A stretch of 64,000 bases of DNA, from contig CALEXX010000045.1 of assembly GCA_937925095.1 (NCBI GenBank), forward strand, positions 32,998 to 96,997. Direction: 5' to 3'. How positions within the stretch are numbered: the first letter of the stretch is position 1; each line of letters opens with the position of its first letter. The DNA comes from an uncultured Leptotrichia sp. (GTDB lineage Bacteria > Fusobacteriota > Fusobacteriia > Fusobacteriales > Leptotrichiaceae). This document shows positions 1-9,332 of this stretch, in pieces. A program made the position numbers and the translations under genes. A model generated the notes under the pieces. It was not told the origin of the DNA. It searched no databases and saw only the letters and a program-made list of their open reading frames with translations.

Positions 1-334
1 CATATGATTTACCAGTTCCCGTCGCTAAATCTATATTTGCAAAAAGTTTGTTTTTAATTTGAAGATTATAATAATAATCTTCAATTCTGTTATATTTCTT
101 ACTAAGTTCTAAATTATTTGCATAATTCTCTTTAACAATGTCTTCTATCGAATTATACATTCCAGAAGCAAGATAGATTATAGCAGCTCTTATAGCCTCT
201 TTTTGATACTCCCTATCACCACATAGGACATCTAAAAAAGCTTCCCATTTGTCTAAATTTAATTTAGATTTGTCATAATTCTTATTAACCTTAAGAATCA
301 AATCTTTCTGATTAAATACTATTTTATTTTCCAT
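1..334 (-). CDS. res: Type III restriction endonuclease, Res subunit (N-terminal part, runs off window)
   Basis: The reading frame opens with ATG at 334, one base after the stop of the upstream mod gene, and stays open to the window edge, so only about the first 111 residues are seen. The visible end holds a Walker A motif (ATGTGKS) preceded by a stretch (NKLFANIDLATGTGKS) typical of the DEAD/SF2 helicase motor of type III Res subunits. In the family, Res binds Mod, hydrolyses ATP to move on DNA and cuts with a C-terminal nuclease domain that lies outside this window. The position directly behind mod supports the call. Whether the gene is intact cannot be judged here. Confidence 0.85.
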   Translation of the reverse strand, partial: MENKIVFNQKDLILKVNKNYDKSKLNLDKWEAFLDVLCGDREYQKEAIRAAIIYLASGMYNSIEDIVKENYANNLELSKKYNRIEDYYYNLQIKNKLFANIDLATGTGKSY

Positions 335-335
335 A

Positions 336-2435
336 CTACTTCTCCTTTGACAATGATACTGTTACATCATTTCCATATATGTCTGTAAATATAAATACCG
401 TCTTATTACCCAATAATTTTGTTGGTATTTTCCACTCGATACTTGTCGGCTTTTCATTATCATAATTTATCTTAGTATCTTTATTTTCTTTTTTATCGCT
501 TTCTATCTCGCTCCAAAATCTAACATCATCCATCAAAAATTCTTTTCCATTATAGTCATAATTAACAAATATGCTGGATAAAGTAGAAAAATTATCCATC
601 TCACACCCATTAAGTGGATCACTTACAAATTTTGTAACACTAAGAACAGTATCTTTTTTCCCATTCTTAAATACACATTCAACTTCTGGCGTATAGATGA
701 ATTGAAAGCCTTTCATTTCCTCAATATCATTTACATCGTCTTTGCTTCTAGGCTGTCTTGATTTTGTAAATGGTATTTTGTGAAGTTCTTCTATCATTTC
801 ATACGGTACTTTTAAGAAGTAATATCTTGTATCATCTAATTCTTCATAATCAGCTATAAAATCAACTCTTGTTGCTGGTGCAACAATATAAACTCTACTA
901 TATCTTTTAGATTTTATATTTTTATGAAGTTCAGAAATATAGTTATAATCTACTGCTGAGTCCTTATGTTCAATATAGTTAAAAACTTTTACTGGGAAAC
1001 CTCTTTTTTCTCCATCAAATTGAATTCCAGATGTTTTTACTTCTTTAGCATCGTATTCAAATAGTTGAGATACAAAGTGTTTGTATTTATCCCATTCGAG
1101 ATTTAATGTTGTTCCTAAATCATACATTCCAAGCTTACAAGTAATGAATGACCTTGCTGGCTTGTTATACTTAGTTTTACTTTCTAAGCATTTACTGTCT
1201 TGAATTTGTAAAAGTCTTTTCTGCATCGTCAGATAAGATAATTTACCTAAATCACAAGTTATCCAACGCCTTCCAAGTTTCTCTGCTACAGCCATACTTG
1301 TTCCTGAACCTCCGAAGAAATCCATAATAAGATCACCTTCATTGGTACACATATTAATAATTCGTTGCAACATTTTTTCACTTTTTTCAGTTGGATAATT
1401 ATTGCTAAATTCATATGCAGGAATATCATTCCAAACATTATTACATAGGACATTATCTTTTTCTGGGATAAAATACTCTGGCTGTCCACTAGTTCCTTTT
1501 CTAATAAAATCCATTTTCTGACCATTTCTTTCCCAATATTCACCTATTGTTTCTTCATCAGAAAAATGCACTTTCCAAAATTCGTAATTTTTAGAAGCTT
1601 TTTCTGCTCTACTTGCTTTCCATCGCCAATGATTACCTGCTTTTGGTTTAACATCAAATAAGTCATAATCCATATCTGTTCTATATCCACTTGCTTCAAA
1701 ATTATGCCAATTCTCCGCTTTGAAAACTTTTTTTACTGGAGGAATAAATGTTGTCCCCTGCTTTTTAGAATAAAACAACAGTGTGTCAAACTCTTCATTC
1801 ATTTTATTGACAAATATTTTTTCTTTAATATTTTTCTTAACTCTGTTAACAATAATTTCATTAACAAAATTAAAATTAAAAACTTCATCCATAATTTGTT
1901 TTATATGAAATTTATACCTATAATCTATATGGACAAAAATCACGCCATCTTCAGATAATATTTCTCTTGCAACTATTAGCCTTCTACGGATAAATTCTAG
2001 AAATTCTGAACCTTTCTTTTTGTCACTATATGCTTTGTTTCCTGTTTTAGTTAAAAATTCGTCCTGAGTTGCAAAAGGAGGGTCTATATAGATTAGCTTT
2101 ACCTTGCCTTTAACTTTATCTTTAATTAACGGATCTTTATTTTCGTTAATTGTCTTCAAGAACTGAAGATTATCTCCAAAGACGATCATATTTTTCCATC
2201 CATCTTCAAAAGCTGGATGTTCTTTTCCATTAAATACACGCTCCAATTGTAGTGGAACGGGAAGTGTTCCATCCTCTCCTGCAAGTATATCTTCTCTTCT
2301 CATTTTCCCTGCATATGTAAGCTCATACTCTTCCTGGACATTTGGAAACAGTAAATACTTATAGTCCTCAGGTATTTGCTCTCCTGATTCTATAAGGTTT
2401 ATTAAATACTTTTTGTCTATCCCCGTTAGTTTCAT
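336..2435 (-). CDS. mod: Type III DNA adenine methyltransferase, Mod subunit
   Basis: A 699-residue beta-class N6-adenine methyltransferase. Motif IV (YIDPPF, about residue 115) precedes the SAM-binding motif I (DFFGGSGTS, about residue 373), which is the beta-class order. The long segment between them and the C-terminal part should hold target recognition and Res contacts. In type III systems Mod gives sequence specificity and methylates one strand; it also works alone as a methylase. The res gene follows after one base, so the two form an operon. The start is ATG with a weak purine-rich site upstream. I saw no long simple-sequence repeat in the gene of the kind that makes many mod genes phase-variable. 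Confidence 0.92.
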   Translation of the reverse strand: MKLTGIDKKYLINLIESGEQIPEDYKYLLFPNVQEEYELTYAGKMRREDILAGEDGTLPVPLQLERVFNGKEHPAFEDGWKNMIVFGDNLQFLKTINENKDPLIKDKVKGKVKLIYIDPPFATQDEFLTKTGNKAYSDKKKGSEFLEFIRRRLIVAREILSEDGVIFVHIDYRYKFHIKQIMDEVFNFNFVNEIIVNRVKKNIKEKIFVNKMNEEFDTLLFYSKKQGTTFIPPVKKVFKAENWHNFEASGYRTDMDYDLFDVKPKAGNHWRWKASRAEKASKNYEFWKVHFSDEETIGEYWERNGQKMDFIRKGTSGQPEYFIPEKDNVLCNNVWNDIPAYEFSNNYPTEKSEKMLQRIINMCTNEGDLIMDFFGGSGTSMAVAEKLGRRWITCDLGKLSYLTMQKRLLQIQDSKCLESKTKYNKPARSFITCKLGMYDLGTTLNLEWDKYKHFVSQLFEYDAKEVKTSGIQFDGEKRGFPVKVFNYIEHKDSAVDYNYISELHKNIKSKRYSRVYIVAPATRVDFIADYEELDDTRYYFLKVPYEMIEELHKIPFTKSRQPRSKDDVNDIEEMKGFQFIYTPEVECVFKNGKKDTVLSVTKFVSDPLNGCEMDNFSTLSSIFVNYDYNGKEFLMDDVRFWSEIESDKKENKDTKINYDNEKPTSIEWKIPTKLLGNKTVFIFTDIYGNDVTVSLSKEK

Positions 2436-2929
2436 ACATTTCTCCTATACATTATATTCGTAAAGTCGTATTTATTATATATTTTATTATATCATATTTT
2501 CTATTCTTACACAACTAAAAAAGTTGGTATAATCCGAAGACCATGTCAACTGTCTTTATCTCTCTACGTCTTTAGAAGCTTCTTTCTTCTCAGTAGGCTT
2601 TGATTTTTCTTCTGCAGCAAGACCACTTACACAAACCTAGATTATCCCCATTATTCGTATTTCTATCAACCCTCAGCACTGACCTTAATAATCTCACCAT
2701 TAAACTATTTAACGAGATTGCTCTATTCTTCTCTTAGGTTCGTAAATAATGACGTCATCATCTGTTGTTAAAATAGCATTCGTCATTTCTCTTTTTGTTG
2801 CAAAGATTTATCGGAGCTTAGTGTTCAAAGCATCAACCAATTTATTTCTATATAACCAGTTTGTTCATTCAAAAAAGATAAGAATAGAAAATTTTTGCAA
2901 CTGAGGATAAATCCTTAAATCTTTCATTA
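2436..2929. other. Decayed intergenic stretch in the restriction-modification island
   Basis: No intact gene is supported here. On the minus strand several short reading frames without good starts succeed each other, broken by stops, for example one reading MTNAILTTDDDVIIYEPKRR around 2710-2790. They look like remains of coding DNA downstream of the broken hsdS, but I could not assign a family. The stretch next to 2450-2510 is a plain AT-rich leader of mod. Confidence 0.4.
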
Positions 2930-3247
2930 GTAAATATAAATTTTCTAGTAGATTTTCTGTAACTAACGAACTTATCGTACACCCATTCAACTTTTATGAC
3001 AAACCTGAAAAAATAATGTCTTCATATTAAAGATTTCTTTATTTTTAATTTTCATAGATTTTAACTCTATCTTCAACATCAATTTTTAACGATAAATTAT
3101 TGTAAACATTTATACTTTATTTCCATTTTGAAAATCTTCTTTTCTTTTTTCTGTTATTCCACTATAAAATTCTCCTATTTTCTCCAACGTCCCCCACCCA
3201 ACTCCATCAGAACAGATTTTTTTTATTAATTTTTTTAGTTTATTCAT
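2930..3247 (-). pseudogene. hsdS: hsdS remnant, type I restriction specificity subunit
   Basis: A reading frame from ATG at 3247 encodes 45 residues beginning MNKLKKLIKKICSDGVGWG and continuing through GEFYSGITEKRKEDF, the classic opening of an HsdS target-recognition domain, then stops at 3110. Similarity continues in a shifted frame (NVYNNLSLKIDVEDRV) and in a third (ISSLVTENLLENLYL near 2935-2975) with stops between. This shows at least two frameshifts and loss of the second half, so no functional specificity subunit can be made. It lies downstream of hsdM in the normal type I gene order. Family identity is by recognition of conserved HsdS phrases; the decay is seen directly. Confidence 0.8.
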
Positions 3248-3284
3248 AATATTTTTCCTCATTTTATTGCAATATGTAGTTTTT

Positions 3285-3449
3285 CTCGAGATTAATTATA
3301 TTAATTTTTTATAACAAACCTTGATTTTATTACTTTTTTGGTACTTACTATATTTTTCTAGTTTTTTTATCTCGAGATTAACATTTTTTTCTCGAGATTA
3401 GTTATATTAATTTTTTATAACAAATCTTGATTTTATTACCTTTTTTGTT
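3285..3449. repeat. Imperfect direct repeat with CTCGAGATTA cores
   Basis: The core CTCGAGATTA occurs at 3285-3294, 3371-3380 and 3391-3400. The first and third copies extend into a nearly identical block of about 58 bases (3285-3341 and 3391-3449), with only a few substitutions, separated by about 50 bases. The repeat sits between the rhuM and hsdS remnants. It may be a recombination scar or a small duplicated non-coding unit; nothing coding is seen in it. Confidence 0.75.
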
Positions 3450-3504
3450 TGAATTTTTCCTTTAATTGCACCATATCGAGTAATAATCAACTAATAGTTG
3501 ACAG

Positions 3505-3606
3505 TTACTTTTCCATCTGATTCAGCCATACTGTTCCTTTTTCCAATTTTAGGCTTATCTTTGACTTTCCATCTTCTGTATTATAAATAATCATATCATT
3601 ACTCAT
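3505..3606 (-). pseudogene. rhuM-like N-terminal remnant
   Basis: ATG at 3606 overlaps the end of hsdM by 8 bases and opens a 33-codon frame starting [20 protein letters not shown] and ending at VWLNQMEK. This is the recognisable start of the RhuM (virulence RhuM/Fic-associated) family, which is often inserted between hsdM and hsdS and normally has several hundred residues. Just after the WLNQ position the similarity stops, as expected from a deletion. It could still be translated as a short peptide, but no function is expected. Confidence 0.7.
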
Positions 3607-5173
3607 TTTCAAGCTCCTTTACTATCTCATTTATAGAAGCTCTTAATTCATCTATTCTTTTTACTGTTTCTTCTATTTCTTTATTTAATACTTTAATATC
3701 AATTATCTCACGTGTATCTTCTTTCTCAACATATGTAGAAACTGACAGATTGTAGTCATTTTCCATAATTTCACTGTTGTCAACCAATCTTGCAAAATAT
3801 TCTACATCTGCTCTTTCCTTAAATTCCTTAACTATCGTTTCAATATTTTCAGGATTTAAAACATTATTATTTGTCTCTTTTTTAAATTCCTTGCTTGCAT
3901 CTATAAAAAGTGTCTTATTTTCTGTCTTATTCTTTGCCATTACTAAAATACAAGTTGCAATAGATATTCCAAAAAATAGATTTTCTGGTAACTGTATCAC
4001 ACAATCTACAAAGTTATTATCCACTAAATATTTACGAATAGTTCTTTCTGCTCCTTTACGATAGAAAATACCAGGAAAACATACTATTGCTGCCCGTCCT
4101 TTACTTGACAGATAACTCAGAGAGTGCATTATAAACGCATAATCTGCATAAGATTTTGGTGCAAGTTTTCCTGCAGGTGCAAAACGTACATCATTGATAA
4201 GTGTCGGATCTTCGTCTCCTATCCATTTAATAGAATATGGAGGATTGGAAACAATTGCATCAAACGGTTTTTCATCATTATGTAATGGATTAAGTAAGGT
4301 GTCTCCACGTTTTATTGAAAAATTATTATAGTTTACATTATGTAGAAACATATTCATACGAGCCAGGTTAAAGTTAGTCATGTTTATTTCCTGACCAAAA
4401 AATCCCTCATCAATAATATGTTCCTCAAACTGCTTTTTCATTTGAAGTAGCAATGAACCACTTCCACATGTTGGGTCATATACTTTATTAATATTTTCTT
4501 TTCCTTCCATTACAAGTCTCGCTAAAAGCTTGGAAACTGTTTGTGGTGTAAAAAATTCTCCTCCAGATTTTCCCGCATTACTGGCATAATTTGAAATCAG
4601 ATATTCATATGCATCTCCAAAAGCATCTATATCATTATGCTGAAAACTTCCAAAATTAATTTCTGAAATTCCTGTTAAAATATCTGCTAATCTTGTATTC
4701 TTTTCTGCTACTGTTCCGCCTAGTCGGTTACTGGTAGTATCGACATCTTCAAATAATCCTTTAATATCATTTTCCGATTCAAAACCAATAGCACTTGCTT
4801 CAATGGATTTAAAAATATTAGCTAAATCAGTATTTAAATTTTCATTACTTCTCGCTGTTTTTACGACATTCTGAAATAGCTGACTTGGTAAAATAAAGAA
4901 TCCTTTATCCTCTACTGTATTAGGTCTAAAATCCTCTTCTGCTTCTTCATCAGAAATATCTTCATAATTAAATTCTAAATCTCCCGCTTCATGTTCTGCT
5001 TTGTTGAAAAATTCCACCATGTTCTCAGAAATAAATCTGTAGAATAAAATTCCTAAAATATATTGCTTAAAATCCCAGCCATCCACCGCTCCACGTACAT
5101 TATCAGCAATTGACCATATTTTTCTATGCAGTTCTGCTCTTTGCATCATCTCATTTGACCCTTTATTTTCCAT
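3599..5173 (-). CDS. hsdM: Type I restriction-modification methyltransferase, HsdM
   Basis: A full-length 524-residue gamma-class N6-adenine methyltransferase. It has the N-terminal HsdM helical domain, the SAM-binding motif ([11 protein letters not shown], about residue 235) and catalytic motif IV (SNPPYS, about residue 310). The C-terminal helix that contacts HsdS is present ([19 protein letters not shown]). HsdM normally needs HsdS for DNA recognition, yet the downstream hsdS is broken and no hsdR is present in the window. Unless an HsdS is supplied from elsewhere, the protein is probably an orphan without target recognition. Start is ATG after an AAGGAG site. Confidence 0.93.
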   Translation of the reverse strand: MENKGSNEMMQRAELHRKIWSIADNVRGAVDGWDFKQYILGILFYRFISENMVEFFNKAEHEAGDLEFNYEDISDEEAEEDFRPNTVEDKGFFILPSQLFQNVVKTARSNENLNTDLANIFKSIEASAIGFESENDIKGLFEDVDTTSNRLGGTVAEKNTRLADILTGISEINFGSFQHNDIDAFGDAYEYLISNYASNAGKSGGEFFTPQTVSKLLARLVMEGKENINKVYDPTCGSGSLLLQMKKQFEEHIIDEGFFGQEINMTNFNLARMNMFLHNVNYNNFSIKRGDTLLNPLHNDEKPFDAIVSNPPYSIKWIGDEDPTLINDVRFAPAGKLAPKSYADYAFIMHSLSYLSSKGRAAIVCFPGIFYRKGAERTIRKYLVDNNFVDCVIQLPENLFFGISIATCILVMAKNKTENKTLFIDASKEFKKETNNNVLNPENIETIVKEFKERADVEYFARLVDNSEIMENDYNLSVSTYVEKEDTREIIDIKVLNKEIEETVKRIDELRASINEIVKELENE

Positions 5174-5293
5174 TTTTTCTCCTTATTCTATTTATATTTT
5201 TTGATATTTCTTATGTAAATATAATTTTAATATGCATTAAATAATTTTTTCCTCATTATCCAACTGAATTCTCCCTTTTCTTACCTTTGTATA

Positions 5294-5413
5294 AAAAAAC
5301 TGTTTCAAAAGAAAATTTAAAAGATAATATGAAAAATTATATTAGAAAATTTTATTAAATAATTTTATTTCTCATATATTTCATCTCTATTTTTTCATTT
5401 TGAAACAGCTCCC
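5294..5413. repeat. MITE-like inverted-repeat element, older copy
   Basis: About 120 bases flanked by CTGTTTCAAAA at 5300-5310 and its exact complement TTTTGAAACAG at 5398-5408, with AT-rich, non-coding sequence between. The ends resemble those of the element at 39295-39524 (CTGTCTCAAAA), so this is probably a diverged member of the same family. It lies between hsdM and the GH13 gene, where it could also act as a long hairpin that ends transcription. Confidence 0.5.
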
Positions 5414-5463
5414 TTGTATATTTTAATATTTCGCAATTATTTTTTCCTCATTGTATAATTCAT

Positions 5464-8019
5464 CTACTTTTTAAATGAATCAAAAATATTCTTATCATTA
5501 CTATACAGAACTTTTACTTCATTTGGTTTCAATATAACACTTATTTTCTTATCAGAAATTGAGTAAACTTCCTTTTTGTTCAACTGATTTTCATAGAATC
5601 CAAAAAGTTTTGGAACTTGAAGACTTACTGAATAAGAGTCTCCCGAATTATTTATTATGACAATCATAGACTTATTTCCATAAGCTACTTCATATGAAAT
5701 AAAATCAGTGTTAGGCCATTGTGGATTTATATCTTTATTCTGATATGTTTTAGCCTTTCTTTTTTCCTCATTCAGATATTGCTGTGTTTCAGCATCAATT
5801 CTTCCTTTAATTTTAGGATCATTGTATACTTCAAGAACTCTGAATTTTCCATTTTTAAACAATTCCTTATTTTCACTTCTTACCCTTAACAATGTTCTAT
5901 AAAAATTCTCAATTTCAGCATTTTCCTTAACAGGATAAGAAACTGTTTTCTGAACTTCATTTATCTGAACAATTTCAGGCGGAAGATTTCTCAGCGTGTT
6001 AATATCATATTTACTTAAATCGTCAGTTTCATCTTCGTAAGGTGCATAATCATCCCATAACATCGGTTTTCTATTTCTAGGAGAATCTGACCCCCACATT
6101 CCTTTTTCATCTCCGTAATATATTACCGGAGTAGCAGGCATTGTCAACTGAACAGCAATTATTCTCTTAAGTTTACTTATTGCATTTCCGTCATATAAAT
6201 CTGGTCTTATATTTAAATATCCCTGATTTGACTGATTGTTTCTGTCAAAAACCCTGTTTGGATTTATAATTCCACTGAAAATTCTATCTGTATCAAGCGA
6301 ATCAATATAAACCTGTGTCAGATTAAATCTTTCGTTTGAGTATTTATTATAAATTTCATTCATTTTGCTGGCAAATTCTACACTTCCAATTCTATAATTT
6401 GAATTACTGTTTATTGTATATTTTATCATATTATTTACAATATTATAGTCTGTTCCACTGTCATAAAGTCCAGCATCTATATCATCAGCAAACTTTCTGG
6501 AAAATTCTCCCACTATTAAAAGATCTTTTTTAAACTTTTTCAAATTTTCCGTTATTTCAACAATATGTGGCTTATTTTTGCTATCATAATAAACATATCT
6601 TATACCGTCAATTCCGTCATCATAAACATTTTCCTTAAATGTTTCATCAGGTCCCAGAACCCATTTTTTCAATGAATTTTCAACATATTCCCTTGCTGCC
6701 TTTGAAGACAAATCAAGTTTTGTATTTTCCCCATCCTTATACCATTTTTTATAATCTGGATTCATTCTGGCAAAAAACTTTGTTGAAACTGTATCTGGAG
6801 CCACTTCCATAACAACCTTCAAACCTTTTTTATGAGCTTCCTTTATAAGACTGGCAAATTCCAGGTCAGAATCTGTCCATACCCATGTCGTTGGATCAGT
6901 TAAATTTTCTTTCAGAAGATTTTCTTTAGCAGCAGGATTATAAATCAGAAGGTTCAATTCCTTGTCTCCATTGTTATTATGCACTTTCCCTTTTATATCC
7001 AGTCCTTTATTTGTACCAGTCTGTTCTATATATCCAAAATAAGGATCTACATGATTAAAGTATATCGTGTCATACTTGTGATTTGAAAGGGAATAAAATG
7101 GGGAGGAAATTATAATATATTCCACTCCAAGTTCCTTCAAATAATCAAGTTTTTCCTTAATTCCCTGAAGATCTCCACCATAGTATCTCGTATAATTCTG
7201 AACATCATTCAGTGCATCTTCTTCCCATTCATTTTTAGTTTCATAATTTCCATTCCATTCATTTACAGAAAAAGGATATGGCGTTGTTCCCCATTCTGCA
7301 GCAACAAGGTCTTTTTTTGGAGTACCTGAACGTATTTCCCCTTCAGGCTGAGCAAAATCATCTGTTCCAAATTCATTGAAAATAGGATCATTATCCACAT
7401 TACCATTTCTAAAGGAATCTATATATATCTGATATCCTACTGACCCTCTTGCCCAGTCTGGGATATATGTCAGCTTATCTGATTTTTGGTATTGAAATTT
7501 CAGCACACTATTTTCTGAAGTTGTTGTATTTTTCCCATAAAAATATTTTACTTTACCGTCAACCAATTTAAAGTAATATCCTCTTACATTATTTGGAATT
7601 TCAGCAACAAATATTTCATTTCCTCCATAATTTCCAATGCTTCTCATCATTTTTTCTCCACCGCTGTATACAACCTGTGCAGAATAAACGTCGTTATTTT
7701 TTGTTTTCAATATCAGTCTTACATTATTTCCATTAACAATTCTGTAATCAGGTGTTTCCTCATGAACCAGTGAATTTATATCAATGATGTTATCATCCCT
7801 CTGGCTGTATTTTGTAGGACTTTTTATCTCTTCTTCAGCACTTTCTTCCGTTTCAGCTTCCTTTTTATCATTGCCATCTTCTGTTTTATCCGATAATGTT
7901 TTTTGAATTTCAACTGATTTCTTGTCACCTTTTGTACTATTATTGGTATTAGTAAAGGAATTTGCCGTAGACATTATTATACATGCCAATATTACTAATT
8001 TTAATTTTAAAGAATTCAT
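5464..8019 (-). CDS. Secreted glycoside hydrolase family 13 (alpha-amylase-like) protein with degenerate active site
   Basis: An 851-residue protein with an N-terminal export signal (about residues 1-22), an Asp/Glu/Lys-rich linker, a carbohydrate-binding-like beta domain and a GH13 TIM barrel beginning near SVGYQIYIDSFRNG. Barrel landmarks such as YYGGDLQGIKEKLDYLKELG and the ending MPATPVIYYGDEKGMWG are clear and resemble neopullulanase/amylopullulanase enzymes. The catalytic regions are not canonical: region II reads GIDGIRYVYYD, where the nucleophile Asp is expected after R-x but Val is seen; region IV has SLD instead of NHD; region I lacks the NH pair. The acid Glu region (IVGEF) is kept. 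The protein may therefore bind glucans without cutting them. It overlaps comFC by 4 bases. Confidence 0.82.
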   Translation of the reverse strand: MNSLKLKLVILACIIMSTANSFTNTNNSTKGDKKSVEIQKTLSDKTEDGNDKKEAETEESAEEEIKSPTKYSQRDDNIIDINSLVHEETPDYRIVNGNNVRLILKTKNNDVYSAQVVYSGGEKMMRSIGNYGGNEIFVAEIPNNVRGYYFKLVDGKVKYFYGKNTTTSENSVLKFQYQKSDKLTYIPDWARGSVGYQIYIDSFRNGNVDNDPIFNEFGTDDFAQPEGEIRSGTPKKDLVAAEWGTTPYPFSVNEWNGNYETKNEWEEDALNDVQNYTRYYGGDLQGIKEKLDYLKELGVEYIIISSPFYSLSNHKYDTIYFNHVDPYFGYIEQTGTNKGLDIKGKVHNNNGDKELNLLIYNPAAKENLLKENLTDPTTWVWTDSDLEFASLIKEAHKKGLKVVMEVAPDTVSTKFFARMNPDYKKWYKDGENTKLDLSSKAAREYVENSLKKWVLGPDETFKENVYDDGIDGIRYVYYDSKNKPHIVEITENLKKFKKDLLIVGEFSRKFADDIDAGLYDSGTDYNIVNNMIKYTINSNSNYRIGSVEFASKMNEIYNKYSNERFNLTQVYIDSLDTDRIFSGIINPNRVFDRNNQSNQGYLNIRPDLYDGNAISKLKRIIAVQLTMPATPVIYYGDEKGMWGSDSPRNRKPMLWDDYAPYEDETDDLSKYDINTLRNLPPEIVQINEVQKTVSYPVKENAEIENFYRTLLRVRSENKELFKNGKFRVLEVYNDPKIKGRIDAETQQYLNEEKRKAKTYQNKDINPQWPNTDFISYEVAYGNKSMIVIINNSGDSYSVSLQVPKLFGFYENQLNKKEVYSISDKKISVILKPNEVKVLYSNDKNIFDSFKK

Positions 8020-8792
8020 ACTTCTCCTTTATTCATCTTAATTTCTCTTGCTGCCGCCAGACAAAAAACTGTAATTTCAGTTTTTCTATTTTCTTTTTTT
8101 TCTCTTCCCGCTTCAGCAATTTTACGATTCCTTGAATTATTAAAAACTTTCCTGTCAATATCATCTAAAATACTGTTTTTTATTTCCCTAAGTGTTGCTC
8201 CTGTTGTAATTATATCATCAACTAAAAGTATTTTCTTATTTTTAAAATCAAAGTCACTTTCTATTTTGAAACTTCCTCTGATATTTTCTTCCCTCAGTTT
8301 TTCATTTAACAGCTTATGCATTTTTTCTGTATTTTTTACTCTCTTTATTTCCACATAATTTACATTCAGCTGTTTCAGAATTTCATCAACCTGATTGTAT
8401 CCCCTCTCACTTTCCCTCTTTTTATTTATTGGAACACTTACTATAAAATCTATTTTTTCCTTCTGAATAATATATTCAAATTCTTCCTCTATCAATCTTG
8501 CTATTAATTTTGCAAGACTTTTCTTTCTATTATACTTATAGGAAAAAATCAGTTTCTTAAACTCTTCATTATAGTCCCAGATATAGTAAATATTATTTAA
8601 TTTCCTCAATTTCTTTAAATTTAAAAGCCTACTTTCTGTTTCTTCTGATACTATGCCACCCCCGACTAACTCCCTCCCTGAAATTATGTCCTTATTTTTA
8701 AATAGAATTCCTTTAAAAGTTGAAATTACCTTATCAACTTTATCCTCTATTTTTTTACTAGTAATTTTTAATTGGGTTTTTGACTTTCTCAA
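8016..8792 (-). CDS. comFC: ComF family phosphoribosyltransferase-like protein
   Basis: A 258-residue protein with a phosphoribosyltransferase fold. It shows the ComFC landmarks FSYKYNRKKSLAKL, the VPINKKRESERGYNQ loop and the PRPP-binding motif ILLVDDIITTGATLRE. ComFC proteins in the family help imported single-stranded DNA in natural transformation. The usual N-terminal four-cysteine zinc finger is absent here; the first 70 residues are Lys-rich. The start used overlaps the upstream zinc-ribbon gene by 35 bases in another frame; a later start is possible. No other competence gene is nearby. Confidence 0.8.
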   Translation of the reverse strand: MRKSKTQLKITSKKIEDKVDKVISTFKGILFKNKDIISGRELVGGGIVSEETESRLLNLKKLRKLNNIYYIWDYNEEFKKLIFSYKYNRKKSLAKLIARLIEEEFEYIIQKEKIDFIVSVPINKKRESERGYNQVDEILKQLNVNYVEIKRVKNTEKMHKLLNEKLREENIRGSFKIESDFDFKNKKILLVDDIITTGATLREIKNSILDDIDRKVFNNSRNRKIAEAGREKKENRKTEITVFCLAAAREIKMNKGEV

Positions 8793-8958
8793 TGACTTTT
8801 GCCGAGTACATTTCGGTATAACCGCAATTCTGACATATTTTTAAATAAAATGTATCAAGAGAAATTTTTGCTCCAGTCAATTTTTTAGTAGGCAACGCAA
8901 TTGACTTTACCTCACATGAGGTTGAGCCACATTTTAAACATTTTTCATGATTTTTCAT
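8758..8958 (-). CDS. Small zinc-ribbon protein
   Basis: A 66-residue protein with two Cys pairs, CLKCG near the N-terminus and CQNCGY near residue 40, which should hold one zinc ion. The pattern, with KISLDTFYLKICQNCGYTEMYSA between, matches a common small family of predicted nucleic-acid-binding zinc ribbons. It is followed by comFC with overlapping ends, so the two are likely translated from the same message. A partner or role cannot be deduced. Confidence 0.75.
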   Translation of the reverse strand: MKNHEKCLKCGSTSCEVKSIALPTKKLTGAKISLDTFYLKICQNCGYTEMYSAKVIEKVKNPIKNY

Positions 8959-8969
8959 TTTTTCTCACC

Positions 8970-9332
8970 TCAAAATGCATTTTTTATCCAGTTTATTTTA
9001 TTATTTCCTAATTTATCTTTCTTTATTCCTATGACATCATATCTTATATCTTGTTTCCATTTTTTATTTTTAATATATATCTGTGAAGAAATTACTATTT
9101 TTTCCTGTTTTTTTTCATTAATTGTTTCTAATGGCTCACCAAATTCATTATTTTTTCTATATCTCACTTCTACAAATACAAGTATCTTTTCATCTTTATC
9201 AGTAAAAATAAGATCTATTTCTCCATACCTTGTATAAAAGTTACTCTCGATATATCTCATTCCCTTTTCAATCAGATACTTTTTTGCCAGTTTCTCAAAT
9301 TCAAACCCTATTTCCCTTTTCTTTTTCATCAA
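8970..9332 (-). CDS. yraN: YraN/UPF0102 family predicted endonuclease-like protein
   Basis: A 120-residue protein with the UPF0102 pattern: GFEFEKLAKKYLIEKG, YTRYGEIDLIF and VFVEVRYRKN. The G-E-I-D-L-I and F-V-E-V-(K/R) residues form the restriction-endonuclease-like metal site of the family, whose function is still poorly defined. It is the downstream partner of rnhB, with 4 bases of overlap, an arrangement common in many bacteria. The ORF opens with two ATG codons in a row; the second one (9329) is equally possible. Confidence 0.9.
   Translation of the reverse strand: MMKKKREIGFEFEKLAKKYLIEKGMRYIESNFYTRYGEIDLIFTDKDEKILVFVEVRYRKNNEFGEPLETINEKKQEKIVISSQIYIKNKKWKQDIRYDVIGIKKDKLGNNKINWIKNAF

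Noticed and set aside
2560..2640. Minus-strand Lys/Glu-rich phrase reading LAAEEKSKPTEKKEASKD
   Set aside because: Short, without start or clear family; kept only as an unassigned remnant.
3285..3449. CRISPR array
   Set aside because: Only two or three copies, irregular spacing and no cas genes.
3777..4064. Open plus-strand frame inside hsdM (and many like it over the window)
   Set aside because: Shadow of the strong minus-strand gene; low-complexity Ser/Leu/Phe composition, no ribosome site, no family pattern.
5294..5413. Simple terminator of the GH13 or hsdM gene
   Set aside because: Arms are 87 bases apart and resemble the ends of the element at 39295-39524, so a repeat element is more likely.
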